NCBI RefSeq assembly: GCF_024346715.1 | Contig: NZ_AP024852.1 | Span: 2,046,001-2,110,000, forward strand | DNA from: Photobacterium swingsii | Lineage (GTDB): Bacteria > Pseudomonadota > Gammaproteobacteria > Enterobacterales > Vibrionaceae | Direction of reading: 5' to 3' | Length of the DNA stretch: 64,000 nt | Part shown: positions 45,934 to 54,705 of the stretch, in pieces | Layout of the letters: each line of letters starts with the position of its first letter | How positions within the stretch are numbered: the stretch's first letter is position 1 | Notes under the pieces: generated by a model | What the model was told of the DNA's origin: nothing | The model's input: only the letters and a program-made list of their open reading frames with translations | Databases searched by the model: none | Program-made: the position numbers and the translations under genes

Positions 45934-48774
45934 ATGGCTTCCCCTCGCTTTCTTGTCGGTATTGATTTAGGTACAACTCATACCGTTGTTGCGTATACCG
46001 AAATTACAGATAACCTTGAAAACAGCCCTACACATATTTTTGATATCGATCAGCTCATCGCCCCGGGTGAAGTTGCGCGTAAACCCCTACTCCCCTCTTT
46101 TCGGTACCACCCTGCCGCCAGCGAAATTAATGAATCTGAGTTAATCTTGCCGTGGCAGCCAGCCTTAGTGGACGGTGATATTCCACTGGTTATTGTTGGC
46201 GAGTATGCACGTGAACTCGGTGCTAAAGTTGAAGGCCGACAAGTTGTTAGTGCGAAAAGCTGGTTATCACACCCCAATGTTGATCGTAATGAAGCGATTC
46301 TACCTTGGTCATCGAGCCAAGGTGTTGAGAAAGTATCACCAGTGGTTGCCAGTGCGAGTTATCTAAACCATGTTCGTCAAGCATGGAACTACCACAACCA
46401 AGATGACAGACTTGAACACCAAGAAGTCGTTATCACAGTTCCCGCATCATTTGATGAAGCCGCTCGTGCATTAACACTAGAAGCTGCAAAACTGGCTGGA
46501 CTACCGAAAGTTTTACTGCTTGAAGAACCTCAAGCTGTTTGCTACGACTGGTATGCGCAAAACAAAGACAATGCAGACACTTTACTCCAAGACATACCAC
46601 TACTTATGGTATGTGATGTAGGCGGTGGTACAACCGATCTAAGTTTAATAAAAGTAAGTTCAGATCAGGGGCAACTCCAACTTGATCGCATCGGTGTCGG
46701 CGATCACCTAATGTTAGGTGGCGATAACCTTGACCTTGCTCTCGCCCATCAAGCAGAACTTCGCCTTCATGGCGGCAATAAAAAACTAACGGCAGCTGGC
46801 TTATCAAAGCTTATTCAGCAAACGCGCAAAGTTAAAGAGCAATTACTATCAGGCAATGCACCTGACACAGCCAAAGTCACACTACTTGGCAGCGGCTCTC
46901 GTTTGATTGGCGGCGCTAAAAGTGTCGAACTCACCAAAGAGGAAGTACATACCATCGCACTAGATGGTTTTTTTCCGCTTACTGAATTTTCAGATCAACC
47001 TAACCAACGCCAAGCAGCCGTGGTTGAGTTTGGCCTACCCTACGCCGCTGATCCTGCCATTAGTAAGCACCTTGCACAATTCATTGAACTACATGATGAA
47101 GTTTGTCGTGATGCGCTAAACCAAAATGGAGAAACGGTACTAAGCAATACACCACCAATTCCAACCGCCGTGTTACTTAATGGTGGCGTATTCAATAGTC
47201 CACTTTTGAGCAACCGAGCACTTGATATCTTTAAGAAATGGAAGGGTGACAGTGTCACTCAACTAGTTAATCCACATCCTGATTTATCAGTAGCCTATGG
47301 TGCAGTCGCTTACGCAAAAGCCCGTCATGGTGCCCAATTGAAAATTGGAGGTGGCTCAGCTCGTTCTTACTTCTTAACCATTGAAGATAAGAAATCCGCA
47401 AAACAAGGTTTATGCCTATTACCCAAAGGCACAGATGAAGGGAACGATATTCATCTTGAAGATCGTTACTTTGCGCTAACCCTTGGCGAACCAGTGCGCT
47501 TTAATTTAGTATCATCAACCGATGATACTCACGCTGAAGTCGGTCAGATTGTTGACATAGATAATGATAGCTTTATCAGCTTACCGCCTTTTATTGCTAC
47601 CCTCGACAGTGAAACAGATCGCTCTTTACTTGCCGCCAATCAAAAAGAACGTGAAGTTGTCACCCTTGCCTGTCAGCTGACCGAAGTGGGTACACTGCAA
47701 GTTGAATGCGTATCTGCAACAGACAAATCTAAGCGCTGGAAGGTAGAATTTACTGTTCGGAAAGATTTGGCTAAATTACATCGCAACAGAGACAAAGAAG
47801 CGACACAAGCTGAATCTATCTTACCAGCCCGCATAGACGATGCGATCGCAGCCATCAAGTTAGTCTATGGCGGAAGCGCAAAAGTAACCGATAACAAAAC
47901 ACTAAAAACACTGCAAAAAGATCTCGAGAAAATGCTAGGTAAGCGTGATTCATGGGAAACACCTTGCTTACGTGAGCTTGCATCCGCACTGCTTGATAGT
48001 AAAAAACGCCGCCGTCGCTCAGACCTTCATGAAAGAACTTGGCTAAAATTGGCAGGTTTTACGCTACGCCCTGGTTTTGGCTACCCTTCCGATGAATGGC
48101 GTATGGAGCAAGTGTGGCAGTTATACCAACAAGGTGTGCAGTTTGACTCTAATGTACAGACTTGGAGTGATTGGTGGACATTCTGGCGACGCGTTGCAGG
48201 TGGGTTAACTCAGGAACAACAGCTAGTCATATATAAAGACATCGCAAAATACATTAATCCAAGCGCAACACGTAACAGCAAACTCAATAAAGAGCTACAA
48301 GAACGTAGCTATCAAGACATGGTGCGCTTAGCCGCATCCCTTGAGCACCTTCCGTTCGAAAACAAGCTTCAACTTATCGAGTGGTTATTTGGCCGCTTAC
48401 AAAAAAATCAGTTTTCTCAAGCGCACTGGTGGGCTATTGGCCGTATTGGCACACGTAGTCCCTTCTACGGTAGCGCCCATAACCTATTAACAGCACAACA
48501 TATAGCCTATTGTCTGCCAGAGCTCATGGAGCTTGATTGGCGAACTGACCCTAACATTGGGTTTGCTGCTGTAATGATGTGTCGAATGACGGGTGACCGA
48601 ACGCTCGATATTGATGATACGGCACGAGCTGAAGTAATTGATAAACTTAAAGCAAGTAAGGCACCGGCTAGTTGGGTGCAAATGGTTACTGAAGTAAAAG
48701 TCTTAACAGAAGAGGAAACTAAACGTGTATTTGGTGATGCATTACCTGCTGGGTTACAGTTAATCAAACACTAA
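45934..48774 (+). CDS. Hsp70-family protein 2 with C-terminal DUF3731 region
   Basis: A 946-residue protein. The ATPase domain (about 5-490) has GIDLGTTHTVVAY, CDVGGGTTDLSLI and LLNGGVFNS. A beta segment like that of the neighbour follows (about 515-615; RWKVEFTVRKD), and then an extra region of about 320 helical residues (DAIAAIKLVYGGSAKV...EWRMEQVWQLYQQGVQFD...HWWAIGRIGTRSPFYGSAH). I take this as the DUF3731 region. It is clearly a paralogue of the preceding gene, with identical loop order. GGAGTG precedes the ATG. The C-terminal part may bind substrate or the DUF2760 partner; that is inferred. Confidence 0.88.
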   Translation: MASPRFLVGIDLGTTHTVVAYTEITDNLENSPTHIFDIDQLIAPGEVARKPLLPSFRYHPAASEINESELILPWQPALVDGDIPLVIVGEYARELGAKVEGRQVVSAKSWLSHPNVDRNEAILPWSSSQGVEKVSPVVASASYLNHVRQAWNYHNQDDRLEHQEVVITVPASFDEAARALTLEAAKLAGLPKVLLLEEPQAVCYDWYAQNKDNADTLLQDIPLLMVCDVGGGTTDLSLIKVSSDQGQLQLDRIGVGDHLMLGGDNLDLALAHQAELRLHGGNKKLTAAGLSKLIQQTRKVKEQLLSGNAPDTAKVTLLGSGSRLIGGAKSVELTKEEVHTIALDGFFPLTEFSDQPNQRQAAVVEFGLPYAADPAISKHLAQFIELHDEVCRDALNQNGETVLSNTPPIPTAVLLNGGVFNSPLLSNRALDIFKKWKGDSVTQLVNPHPDLSVAYGAVAYAKARHGAQLKIGGGSARSYFLTIEDKKSAKQGLCLLPKGTDEGNDIHLEDRYFALTLGEPVRFNLVSSTDDTHAEVGQIVDIDNDSFISLPPFIATLDSETDRSLLAANQKEREVVTLACQLTEVGTLQVECVSATDKSKRWKVEFTVRKDLAKLHRNRDKEATQAESILPARIDDAIAAIKLVYGGSAKVTDNKTLKTLQKDLEKMLGKRDSWETPCLRELASALLDSKKRRRRSDLHERTWLKLAGFTLRPGFGYPSDEWRMEQVWQLYQQGVQFDSNVQTWSDWWTFWRRVAGGLTQEQQLVIYKDIAKYINPSATRNSKLNKELQERSYQDMVRLAASLEHLPFENKLQLIEWLFGRLQKNQFSQAHWWAIGRIGTRSPFYGSAHNLLTAQHIAYCLPELMELDWRTDPNIGFAAVMMCRMTGDRTLDIDDTARAEVIDKLKASKAPASWVQMVTEVKVLTEEETKRVFGDALPAGLQLIKH

Positions 48775-48785
48775 TACTGCCTTAA

Positions 48786-48852
48786 AGTGTCAAATTGCCC
48801 TGCGTAACATTTACAAACATATTGTTACTGTTAGTAGCGGCATTTTGACACT
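48786..48852. repeat. Long imperfect inverted repeat after Hsp70 protein 2
   Basis: AGTGTCAAATTGCC pairs with GGCATTTTGACACT (13 of 14), and a second stem GTAACA / TGTTAC lies inside. There is no U-tract. It could be a terminator-like or cruciform element. Confidence 0.5.
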
Positions 48853-48914
48853 AGCTATTAAGCTACCGTTAGGGTTCGTGTAGGTATTATAGAATTATTC
48901 AATAACAAGGCATG

Positions 48915-48934
48915 CATGAAAGACATCTTTCATG
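48915..48934. promoter_or_regulatory. Perfect inverted repeat upstream of the small HTH gene
   Basis: CATGAAAG-ACAT-CTTTCATG, 8-4-8, ends 29 bp before the HTH gene. This is a typical place and size for an operator of a small autoregulator; a leader hairpin is the alternative. Confidence 0.5.
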
Positions 48935-48963
48935 ACCACCAAGAATAATTTGTGAGTATTTCT

Positions 48964-49167
48964 ATGAACCGTAATCAATTTCAATTCATCGCACAGCGCA
49001 TTTTTAAATCTCAAAACCAACGCGTCGCTGTGGAAGCAGTTATCTTCGACGGCTTATCAAGCTATGAAGCAGAGAAACGTTTCGATGTGCCAAAAGGTAC
49101 GCTTTCTCGTAACGTGCGTAAGTACAAAAACGAAGCTGAGTACATTTCTTCTGTAGCAGCAGCATAA
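48964..49167 (+). CDS. Small helix-turn-helix protein (TrfB/KorA-like)
   Basis: A 67-residue protein consisting of little more than an HTH: RVAVEAVIFDGLSSYEAEKR, then FDVPKGTLSRNVRKYK. The layout resembles the DNA-binding part of TrfB/KorA-type repressors from plasmids, but the match is only by pattern. A GTG four codons earlier (48952) is possible. The ATG at 48964 is preferred because GTGAG at 48952-48956 can serve as its ribosome binding site. The inverted repeat at 48915 may be its own operator. Confidence 0.65.
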   Translation: MNRNQFQFIAQRIFKSQNQRVAVEAVIFDGLSSYEAEKRFDVPKGTLSRNVRKYKNEAEYISSVAAA

Positions 49168-49286
49168 TTAAAAGTGACAAACCATATTCCAGTCTGTGTG
49201 ACGGATATCTCAAGTCCTAACTGCTTACAAAATGCCTATTGATGCATGAATACCACACCTAGTTCATCAGGATATGGTTTGTAATA

Positions 49287-49316
49287 AAAAGGAGAGCTTC
49301 TGCTCTCCTTTTACTT
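49287..49316. terminator. Bidirectional terminator after the small HTH gene
   Basis: The stem AAAAGGAGAGC / GCTCTCCTTTT with loop TTCT lies between convergent genes. Confidence 0.85.
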
Positions 49317-49342
49317 TTGTACAAGAAACTATTTAGACGATC

Positions 49343-50197
49343 TTAATTGAAACCAAATCGGCTAAGAAAGTCATCTGTTTGTCGCATTTTAACCGTTAGG
49401 AACAAACAAGCAGCACTAACAAGCGCAAAAGCAAGCCAAGATAAAAGACTAACAGAAAGCAAAGCACCAATCGGATTATCGCTAAACAAAATTGTAATGG
49501 GTAAGTGATACAGTCCTTTAACTGAATCCCCTAACGATGTCGTGCCAAACACTAATGACGTCGCTATGTTCAACAGTAATACCCCCACCAATAGAACAGC
49601 TAAAGGTGCGCGCGTCACTTGTGACAAAAGAAAGATGACACTCACAAATGGGACCAACGCGATACTTACTGCAGTCATACGCCCAATAAACGCTAACCAA
49701 TGTAATAAAAGAGCCCACAGAGTAACCGACGATGGCGCATCTAATGTCTGTGTTGTCCAAAACAGGGATAAAATCCACACAATAAAATCAGAAAAAGCAA
49801 GAACGGTTGACGCTAACACAGGCAAGACAACCAGAGTGAACAGTAGCTTCACCCCAACGGCTTCCCAATCTGATATAGGCATCGATCGCCAAAACGTCAA
49901 ACTGCCTTCTTCCCGTTCTTTACGTAATGCTTTCGGGGTGTAAACTAAAACAAGTATAACTGCGACGATACTCGCAACCCATACATTGAAGTTCCCCAAT
50001 ACACCGGCAAAACCCAAAAAATCGCCAACATCGGGGATGACGCTGCTACCGTTTACTTGCCATGTAATTGATACATCACCACCAGACATAAACATGCCTA
50101 GCGCAAGTAATACTATGCACGCAATCACAGCAGGAAAACGATAGATAAATGGATACTCAATCCATTCTTTTTTTATTAAGCATAAAAGGCGGTTCAT
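49343..50197 (-). CDS. ABC-2 type transporter, permease subunit
   Basis: A 284-residue inner-membrane protein with six predicted helices. It starts MNRLLCLIKKEWIEYPFIYR, the cytoplasmic entry helix of ABC-2 permeases, and holds KALRKEREEGSLTFWRSMPIS between helices 2 and 3, a loop usual in this group. The substrate is unknown; lantibiotic/antibiotic exporters and gliding-type transporters share the fold. It overlaps the ATPase gene by 4 bp (ATGA). Confidence 0.85.
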   Translation of the reverse strand: MNRLLCLIKKEWIEYPFIYRFPAVIACIVLLALGMFMSGGDVSITWQVNGSSVIPDVGDFLGFAGVLGNFNVWVASIVAVILVLVYTPKALRKEREEGSLTFWRSMPISDWEAVGVKLLFTLVVLPVLASTVLAFSDFIVWILSLFWTTQTLDAPSSVTLWALLLHWLAFIGRMTAVSIALVPFVSVIFLLSQVTRAPLAVLLVGVLLLNIATSLVFGTTSLGDSVKGLYHLPITILFSDNPIGALLSVSLLSWLAFALVSAACLFLTVKMRQTDDFLSRFGFN

Positions 50198-51051
50198 GCG
50201 GTAAACCCTAACTGTTTGGCAAGGAAAAGATCTGACAAGCGAGTTTTAAGTACCTGTCCAAGTTCTAATAAGGCTTCACTTGATACATCATTGAAGAGCA
50301 TCAAAGTGTGTTCTTTTTCTTCTTTTATATAAATAGGGCTGTATTGCTCTGCCTTCTCACGGTTTTCTTGTGGAATACAAATACTCGTGTATTGGGCATA
50401 AATTGAATCTAATGAACCTTGCAGTACTACCTTTCCTGATTTAAGCACTAACACATCCGTTAATAAATGCTCAATCTCACTGACCTCATGACTAGCAATA
50501 ATCACAGAACGATGACTTTGTTGAACCCATAATGTTATATCGCGGTAGAATGTTTCACGATAAATTAAATCCAAACCTAATGTTGGCTCATCTAATATCA
50601 ATACTTGCACATCAGTCGCCATCACTAACGCCAAGTGAAGCTGAACCTTCATGCCTTTAGAAAGCTGAGCAATTTTCATTCTCAATTTAAGTTCAGTATT
50701 CGATAAATAAGATTTCGCTTTGTCTGCATCAAATTGTGGGTGTACGCCTTTCATGTAATTAATAATTTGCTTAATTGTCATCCAGCAAGGCAAAGAGTTC
50801 ACATCAGAAATATACGCAACCTTCTCCATAACCTTAGATCTATGTTTTTCTGGTGCTAATCCTAATAATGATACATCGCCATCGTAATGCAGCGTCCCTA
50901 GCAGTGTATTAATTAATGTCGACTTGCCAGCACCATTGTGACCGAGCAAGCCTAAGACCTGCCCACTAGAAAGCGTAAAGCTAATATCGGCTATGGCTTT
51001 ATGATTATTAAAGGCTTTTGATAGTCGGGATACTTCAACTAAATTTTCCAA
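50194..51051 (-). CDS. ABC-2 type transporter, ATPase subunit
   Basis: A 285-residue ATPase. Walker A is GHNGAGKST, the signature is the variant LSKGMKVQLHLAL, Walker B is VLILDEPTLGLD, and the switch histidine is in IASHEVSE. A C-terminal regulatory tail of about 70 residues follows. LSKG in place of LSGG is common in the ABC-2 drug/antibiotic class. It is coupled to the permease gene. Substrate not inferable. Confidence 0.9.
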   Translation of the reverse strand: MENLVEVSRLSKAFNNHKAIADISFTLSSGQVLGLLGHNGAGKSTLINTLLGTLHYDGDVSLLGLAPEKHRSKVMEKVAYISDVNSLPCWMTIKQIINYMKGVHPQFDADKAKSYLSNTELKLRMKIAQLSKGMKVQLHLALVMATDVQVLILDEPTLGLDLIYRETFYRDITLWVQQSHRSVIIASHEVSEIEHLLTDVLVLKSGKVVLQGSLDSIYAQYTSICIPQENREKAEQYSPIYIKEEKEHTLMLFNDVSSEALLELGQVLKTRLSDLFLAKQLGFTA

Positions 51052-51356
51052 GTTCGTACTCTACACTTGTTGATGCTACACAGGCTTTGTGTGCAATATG
51101 TTTAACTAAGATACCTAGCTTTATAGGCAACAAGACGGGCAAATAGTTCAGAGGATTACACCTAAATTACAGGTACGGGAAAAAGGCACTTATTAATAAG
51201 CACCTTCTTAAAAACATTTGAACGAGACATCTATATTAAGTCATCGGTATGATTCTACTTCGCGATTCGTTTAACCTACAATATCAGTCAAGTATTCGAA
51301 GTAGCGATATATTACCAATGGGCAGAATATTTGTAGCTTTACGAGAAGAGAACTGC
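51052..51356. other. Spacer with a wide inverted repeat
   Basis: About 305 bp without a gene. CTACTTCG (51255-51262) and CGAAGTAG (51297-51304) form a stem around 34 nt. Otherwise I see nothing. Confidence 0.4.
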
Positions 51357-51653
51357 TTATTCTTTCTCAATTAAATCTTCAGGATGTACACCGTCTTTTT
51401 CCATCATTGCTAAAATTTCAACCATACGCGTACTTTTAGCTTCATCACGAAACTCATGCAATACTGCAATTAGGTTATTAATTTTATCGAGAGGGATACG
51501 CTTAATTACCGCTTTTTGACGACCTGGTACTTCATCTGCAAAATCAATTAATGTTTGACGATAGTCTGTACGTTCGACTTTTTTGTTACCGTCTGCATCT
51601 ACGCTTTTCAGCATTGCACTTAATGCTTTTTCTGCAGCAGCAAAATTATCCAT
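51357..51653 (-). CDS. Conserved-looking 98-residue protein, function unknown
   Basis: A soluble, mostly helical protein. Its closing segment MMEKDGVHPEDLIEKE resembles the DGIDPNELL linker motif of H-NS proteins, and the helices before it could form a coiled-coil. There is no H-NS DNA-binding domain, so it might act as a truncated H-NS-like modulator, but this rests on one short motif. AGAGGTAATAC precedes the ATG. Monocistronic. Confidence 0.55.
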   Translation of the reverse strand: MDNFAAAEKALSAMLKSVDADGNKKVERTDYRQTLIDFADEVPGRQKAVIKRIPLDKINNLIAVLHEFRDEAKSTRMVEILAMMEKDGVHPEDLIEKE

Positions 51654-52330
51654 GTATTACCTCTTAACTCATATGAGGGATACTCCAATCATGGCATTAG
51701 GAGCTCCCTTTAGTAATCACGTTCTATAAATAGCTATTAAATATAGGAAAGTATTAACTGTCTTAATAATATATGGCTCAAACCCCTAGATAAGAGGCTT
51801 TTGTTACTCTAACAACTAACCGAATGATCCGTATTGATCATTGAATTATAATATATTTGAGAAGGTGGTATATCTCTCAAGTAGCAACAAATGCAATATA
51901 CTCCCACTTTTCACATAAGTGAATCAATTTCTCTTGTTTCAAACGTCTTTAGTATAACGTGTTCCACCGTATACATCCTTAATCATAGCTGATTGATCGG
52001 AACAAAGTGTAAATATTTAATTTTCGGCAGTGTTTTTGTTATCAAACAGTGCGCCTTAGCTATTTAAAAAGATTGATGCGTCTTTAAAAAAGCTAGCAAC
52101 AAGCTTCATGCAGAGAGTAACCAATAGATGAAGTCAGCCAATCAACGCCATTCTCATTACCAGCACAAATACTTATACCGTTCTGCCAAAACACAAACAC
52201 AGTACAGAAACAACCTTCATTTCACTTGACGCGCCATAATTTAGGTAGACTTCATAATTCAAACAACGATTTATCATGGTTAAGGCAATGGTATGTATAA
52301 TTCGTCAAACCAACCAAGCAAGAGCGCCTC
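51654..52330. other. AT-rich spacer, no gene seen
   Basis: About 680 bp with no credible ORF and no strong hairpin. TTGACG at 52228-52233 upstream of the zinc-ribbon gene may be a -35 element, but no well-spaced -10 box is clear. Confidence 0.5.
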
Positions 52331-52498
52331 ATGGAAAATATTTATACCTGTATTCGTTGTCACCAAAGTGATGAGTTCTTAATTAGTGAAGCTGGCACCT
52401 ACACTTGCATCTGTGGTTATCAATTCGTCATCGAGCATCAGGAACAAACACAGCAAGATACAGAAGCCACGACACAACAGCGACACGCTGTTCACTAA
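52331..52498 (+). CDS. 55-residue zinc-ribbon protein
   Basis: Begins MENIYTCIRCHQSDEFLISE and continues with TYTCICGYQF, then a polar Q/T/E-rich tail. The cysteine pattern C-x2-C...C-x-C, with 14 residues between the pairs, is that of a rubredoxin-like or zinc-ribbon knuckle. No signal peptide or membrane segment is present. The ribosome binding site is weak (AAGAG). Codon and amino acid composition look real, and the four cysteines are hard to explain by chance. It is below the size of usual gene callers. It may bind nucleic acid or protein; function unknown. Confidence 0.6.
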   Translation: MENIYTCIRCHQSDEFLISEAGTYTCICGYQFVIEHQEQTQQDTEATTQQRHAVH

Positions 52499-52613
52499 AT
52501 CTGTTTCATCTTTATATAACTCGCGACTTTTGTTTCCATTTCCTTGCATAAAGATGAACCCTTCTGCATATCATGTTAAAAAATTACTTCCTTTATAAAT
52601 CTCACTATATGAT

Positions 52614-52648
52614 AAAACACTGTTCATTGTTCAATTGGACAGCGTTTT
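52614..52648 (+). terminator. Weak hairpin after the zinc-ribbon gene
   Basis: AAAACACTGT / ACAGCGTTTT with one mismatch and a 15-nt loop ends in TTTTAA. Confidence 0.35.
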
Positions 52649-52950
52649 AACGCAAAATAAACAGAACGCACACACTGTAATTAAATCATTGAATTCAAAT
52701 GACTTTAAACATATAGCACTCCAACCAACCCCCAAATTACAGTCAATACATAATAAAATGTGATCTCTGTCGTGTAGTTTTTCCTGTATTTCATGCTACC
52801 TTGCAGCGCCTTCTTTAAGGCTGCCTTACGGTTTCATGTTTCGAAAATGTTAAATTTCGGGCAATTTAATCCGCATAAAACACTCGAAACAAGAACAATA
52901 TATAGCTGAAACCGTTGTGACTAAGTGTCACTAAATGGATGTTCCAGTTC

Positions 52951-52974
52951 GCTCGATGATTTTTACGTTCGAGC
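52951..52974 (+). promoter_or_regulatory. Hairpin in the alsT leader
   Basis: GCTCGA / TCGAGC with a 12-nt loop lies 20 bp before the alsT start. Another hairpin (GCAG-CCTT / AAGG-CTGC) lies at about 52805-52826. I looked for a glycine riboswitch, known before a Vibrio alanine/glycine symporter gene, and did not find its conserved core. Confidence 0.35.
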
Positions 52975-52994
52975 CCTTGTTACAGGAAAACAAA

Positions 52995-54476
52995 ATGAAT
53001 GTTGCTAACGAATCTTGGTTAGATGCTCTAAATAATGTACTGATGTCTATCATAGGTACTATTAATGGACTTCTTTGGGGCCAAGTTCTTATATACCTTC
53101 TTGTAGGTGTGGGAATTTACTTCACTCTGCGTTTAGGTTTTATTCAAATCCGCCAATTTAGACACGCAATTGATGTACTAAAAAGCGGTAAAGATATTGA
53201 GAACGGTTTAAGTTCTTATCAGGTATTCTGCACCTCAATGGCTGCACGTGTAGGTACTGGTAATATGGCTGGTGTTGCAGTTGCGCTTGCAGCTGGTGGC
53301 CCTGGCGCTATCTTTTGGATGTGGTTGATTGCCCTATTTGGTATGTCTACAGCTTTTGTCGAATCAACCCTTGCTCAAGTATACAAAGTAAAAGATGTTG
53401 ATGGTCAGTACCGCGGTGGTCCAGCGTACTACATGGAAAAAGGCCTAGGTCAACGCTGGATGGGTTCACTGTTTTCTGTATTCCTAATTATTGCATTTGG
53501 CTTAGTCTTTAATGCTGTTCAGGCGAATACAATTACAGATGCTCTGAATCACTCATTTGGTTTCGATGAAACAATTATGGGTGTTATTATTGTTGCGGCT
53601 TCAGCGTTCTTTATTATGGGTGGCCTGCGCAAAATTGCTCAAGCATCTGCTCGTATTGTCCCTGTAATGGCTATCAGCTACCTTGCCATTGCAATGGTGG
53701 TTGTGGTGATGAATATCTCTGAACTACCAGCAGCAATAGCATTAATTGTTAAGAGTGCATTCGGCTGGCAAGAAGCTGCAGCAGGTGGTGTCGCTTATAC
53801 TATTGCACAAGCAATGCAAAGCGGTATTGCTCGTGGTCTATTTTCAAATGAAGCTGGTATGGGTTCTGCAGCGAACGTAGCTGCATCTGCAACTCCAAAC
53901 CCGAACCACCCTGCATCACAGGGCTTTGTTCAAATGCTTGGTGTATTCGCAGATACTATTGTTATCTGTACTGCTTCAGCAGCAATGATCATGCTATCAG
54001 GTGTTATGGACCAACCTGATGCTGCATCTGGTATTGGTTTGCTACAGCAAGCTCTTACTAATGAACTAGGTAGCTGGACAGCTTACTTCATGGCTGCAGC
54101 AATTCTACTGTTCTGTTTCACATCTATCATTGCTAACTACAGCTACGCTGAAACAAACATCATGTTCTTGAACGGTAACACGAATAAAGGTCTATTAGCT
54201 TTCCGTTTGCTTGTTCTTGCTATGGTTATGTTTGGCTCAGTCACATCGTTACCTGTTGTGTGGAACCTAGCCGATGCTTCAATGGGTATGATGGCGCTGA
54301 TCAATATCATCGCTCTACTGTTGCTATCTAAGCTGGCATTCAAAGTCATTAAAGATTACGAAGTGCAAATCAAAGCAGGTAAAACACCAGTATTTGATCG
54401 CTCTAAGTTCCCTGAACTCGAAGAGCTAGATGGTGCATGGCACCCTAAAGATAGCAAAGCTAAAGCTAACAGCTAA
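52995..54476 (+). CDS. Sodium:alanine (glycine) symporter, AGCS family
   Basis: A 493-residue inner-membrane carrier with about 10-11 helices, importing alanine or glycine with Na+. Family segments are GVGIYFTLRLGFIQIRQF, SMAARVGTGNMAGVAVALAAGGPGAIFWMW (in two parts), GGPAYYMEKGLG and ARGLFSNEAGMGSAANVAA. An in-frame ATG at 52935 exists. The ATG at 52995 is preferred because AGGA lies just before it and the protein then begins normally. A U-rich terminator follows at 54496. Monocistronic. Confidence 0.93.
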   Translation: MNVANESWLDALNNVLMSIIGTINGLLWGQVLIYLLVGVGIYFTLRLGFIQIRQFRHAIDVLKSGKDIENGLSSYQVFCTSMAARVGTGNMAGVAVALAAGGPGAIFWMWLIALFGMSTAFVESTLAQVYKVKDVDGQYRGGPAYYMEKGLGQRWMGSLFSVFLIIAFGLVFNAVQANTITDALNHSFGFDETIMGVIIVAASAFFIMGGLRKIAQASARIVPVMAISYLAIAMVVVVMNISELPAAIALIVKSAFGWQEAAAGGVAYTIAQAMQSGIARGLFSNEAGMGSAANVAASATPNPNHPASQGFVQMLGVFADTIVICTASAAMIMLSGVMDQPDAASGIGLLQQALTNELGSWTAYFMAAAILLFCFTSIIANYSYAETNIMFLNGNTNKGLLAFRLLVLAMVMFGSVTSLPVVWNLADASMGMMALINIIALLLLSKLAFKVIKDYEVQIKAGKTPVFDRSKFPELEELDGAWHPKDSKAKANS

Positions 54477-54495
54477 CAGCTCTGCACTAAACACT

Positions 54496-54526
54496 AAGCC
54501 AGCTCAATGAGCTGGCTTTTCTTTTT
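54496..54526 (+). terminator. Terminator after the symporter gene
   Basis: A 10-bp stem AAGCCAGCTC / GAGCTGGCTT with loop AAT is followed by TTCTTTTTC. Confidence 0.9.
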
Positions 54527-54705
54527 CGATAATCCCTTACTATATCTTGGCACTTTCGCTTTTATTCATCACTGCAATTTGCCAAGATCTTCTTACACTA
54601 TTTTGCTCGCGTTTCTTAACAAAATCGCCTACTTAACTAGACCTCATGTCCATCTTTTCGGTAAAGTAATAAAACGCAATTCAATTTATTATTAGAAGAG
54701 TCAAT

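Noticed and set aside
52386..52598. 70-aa reading overlapping the zinc-ribbon ORF
   Set aside because: It lies in another frame over the better-supported zinc-ribbon gene and has no motif.
52499..52994. Glycine riboswitch before the alanine/glycine symporter gene
   Set aside because: A tandem glycine riboswitch is known before such a gene in Vibrio, but its conserved core elements are not present here; only simple hairpins are seen.
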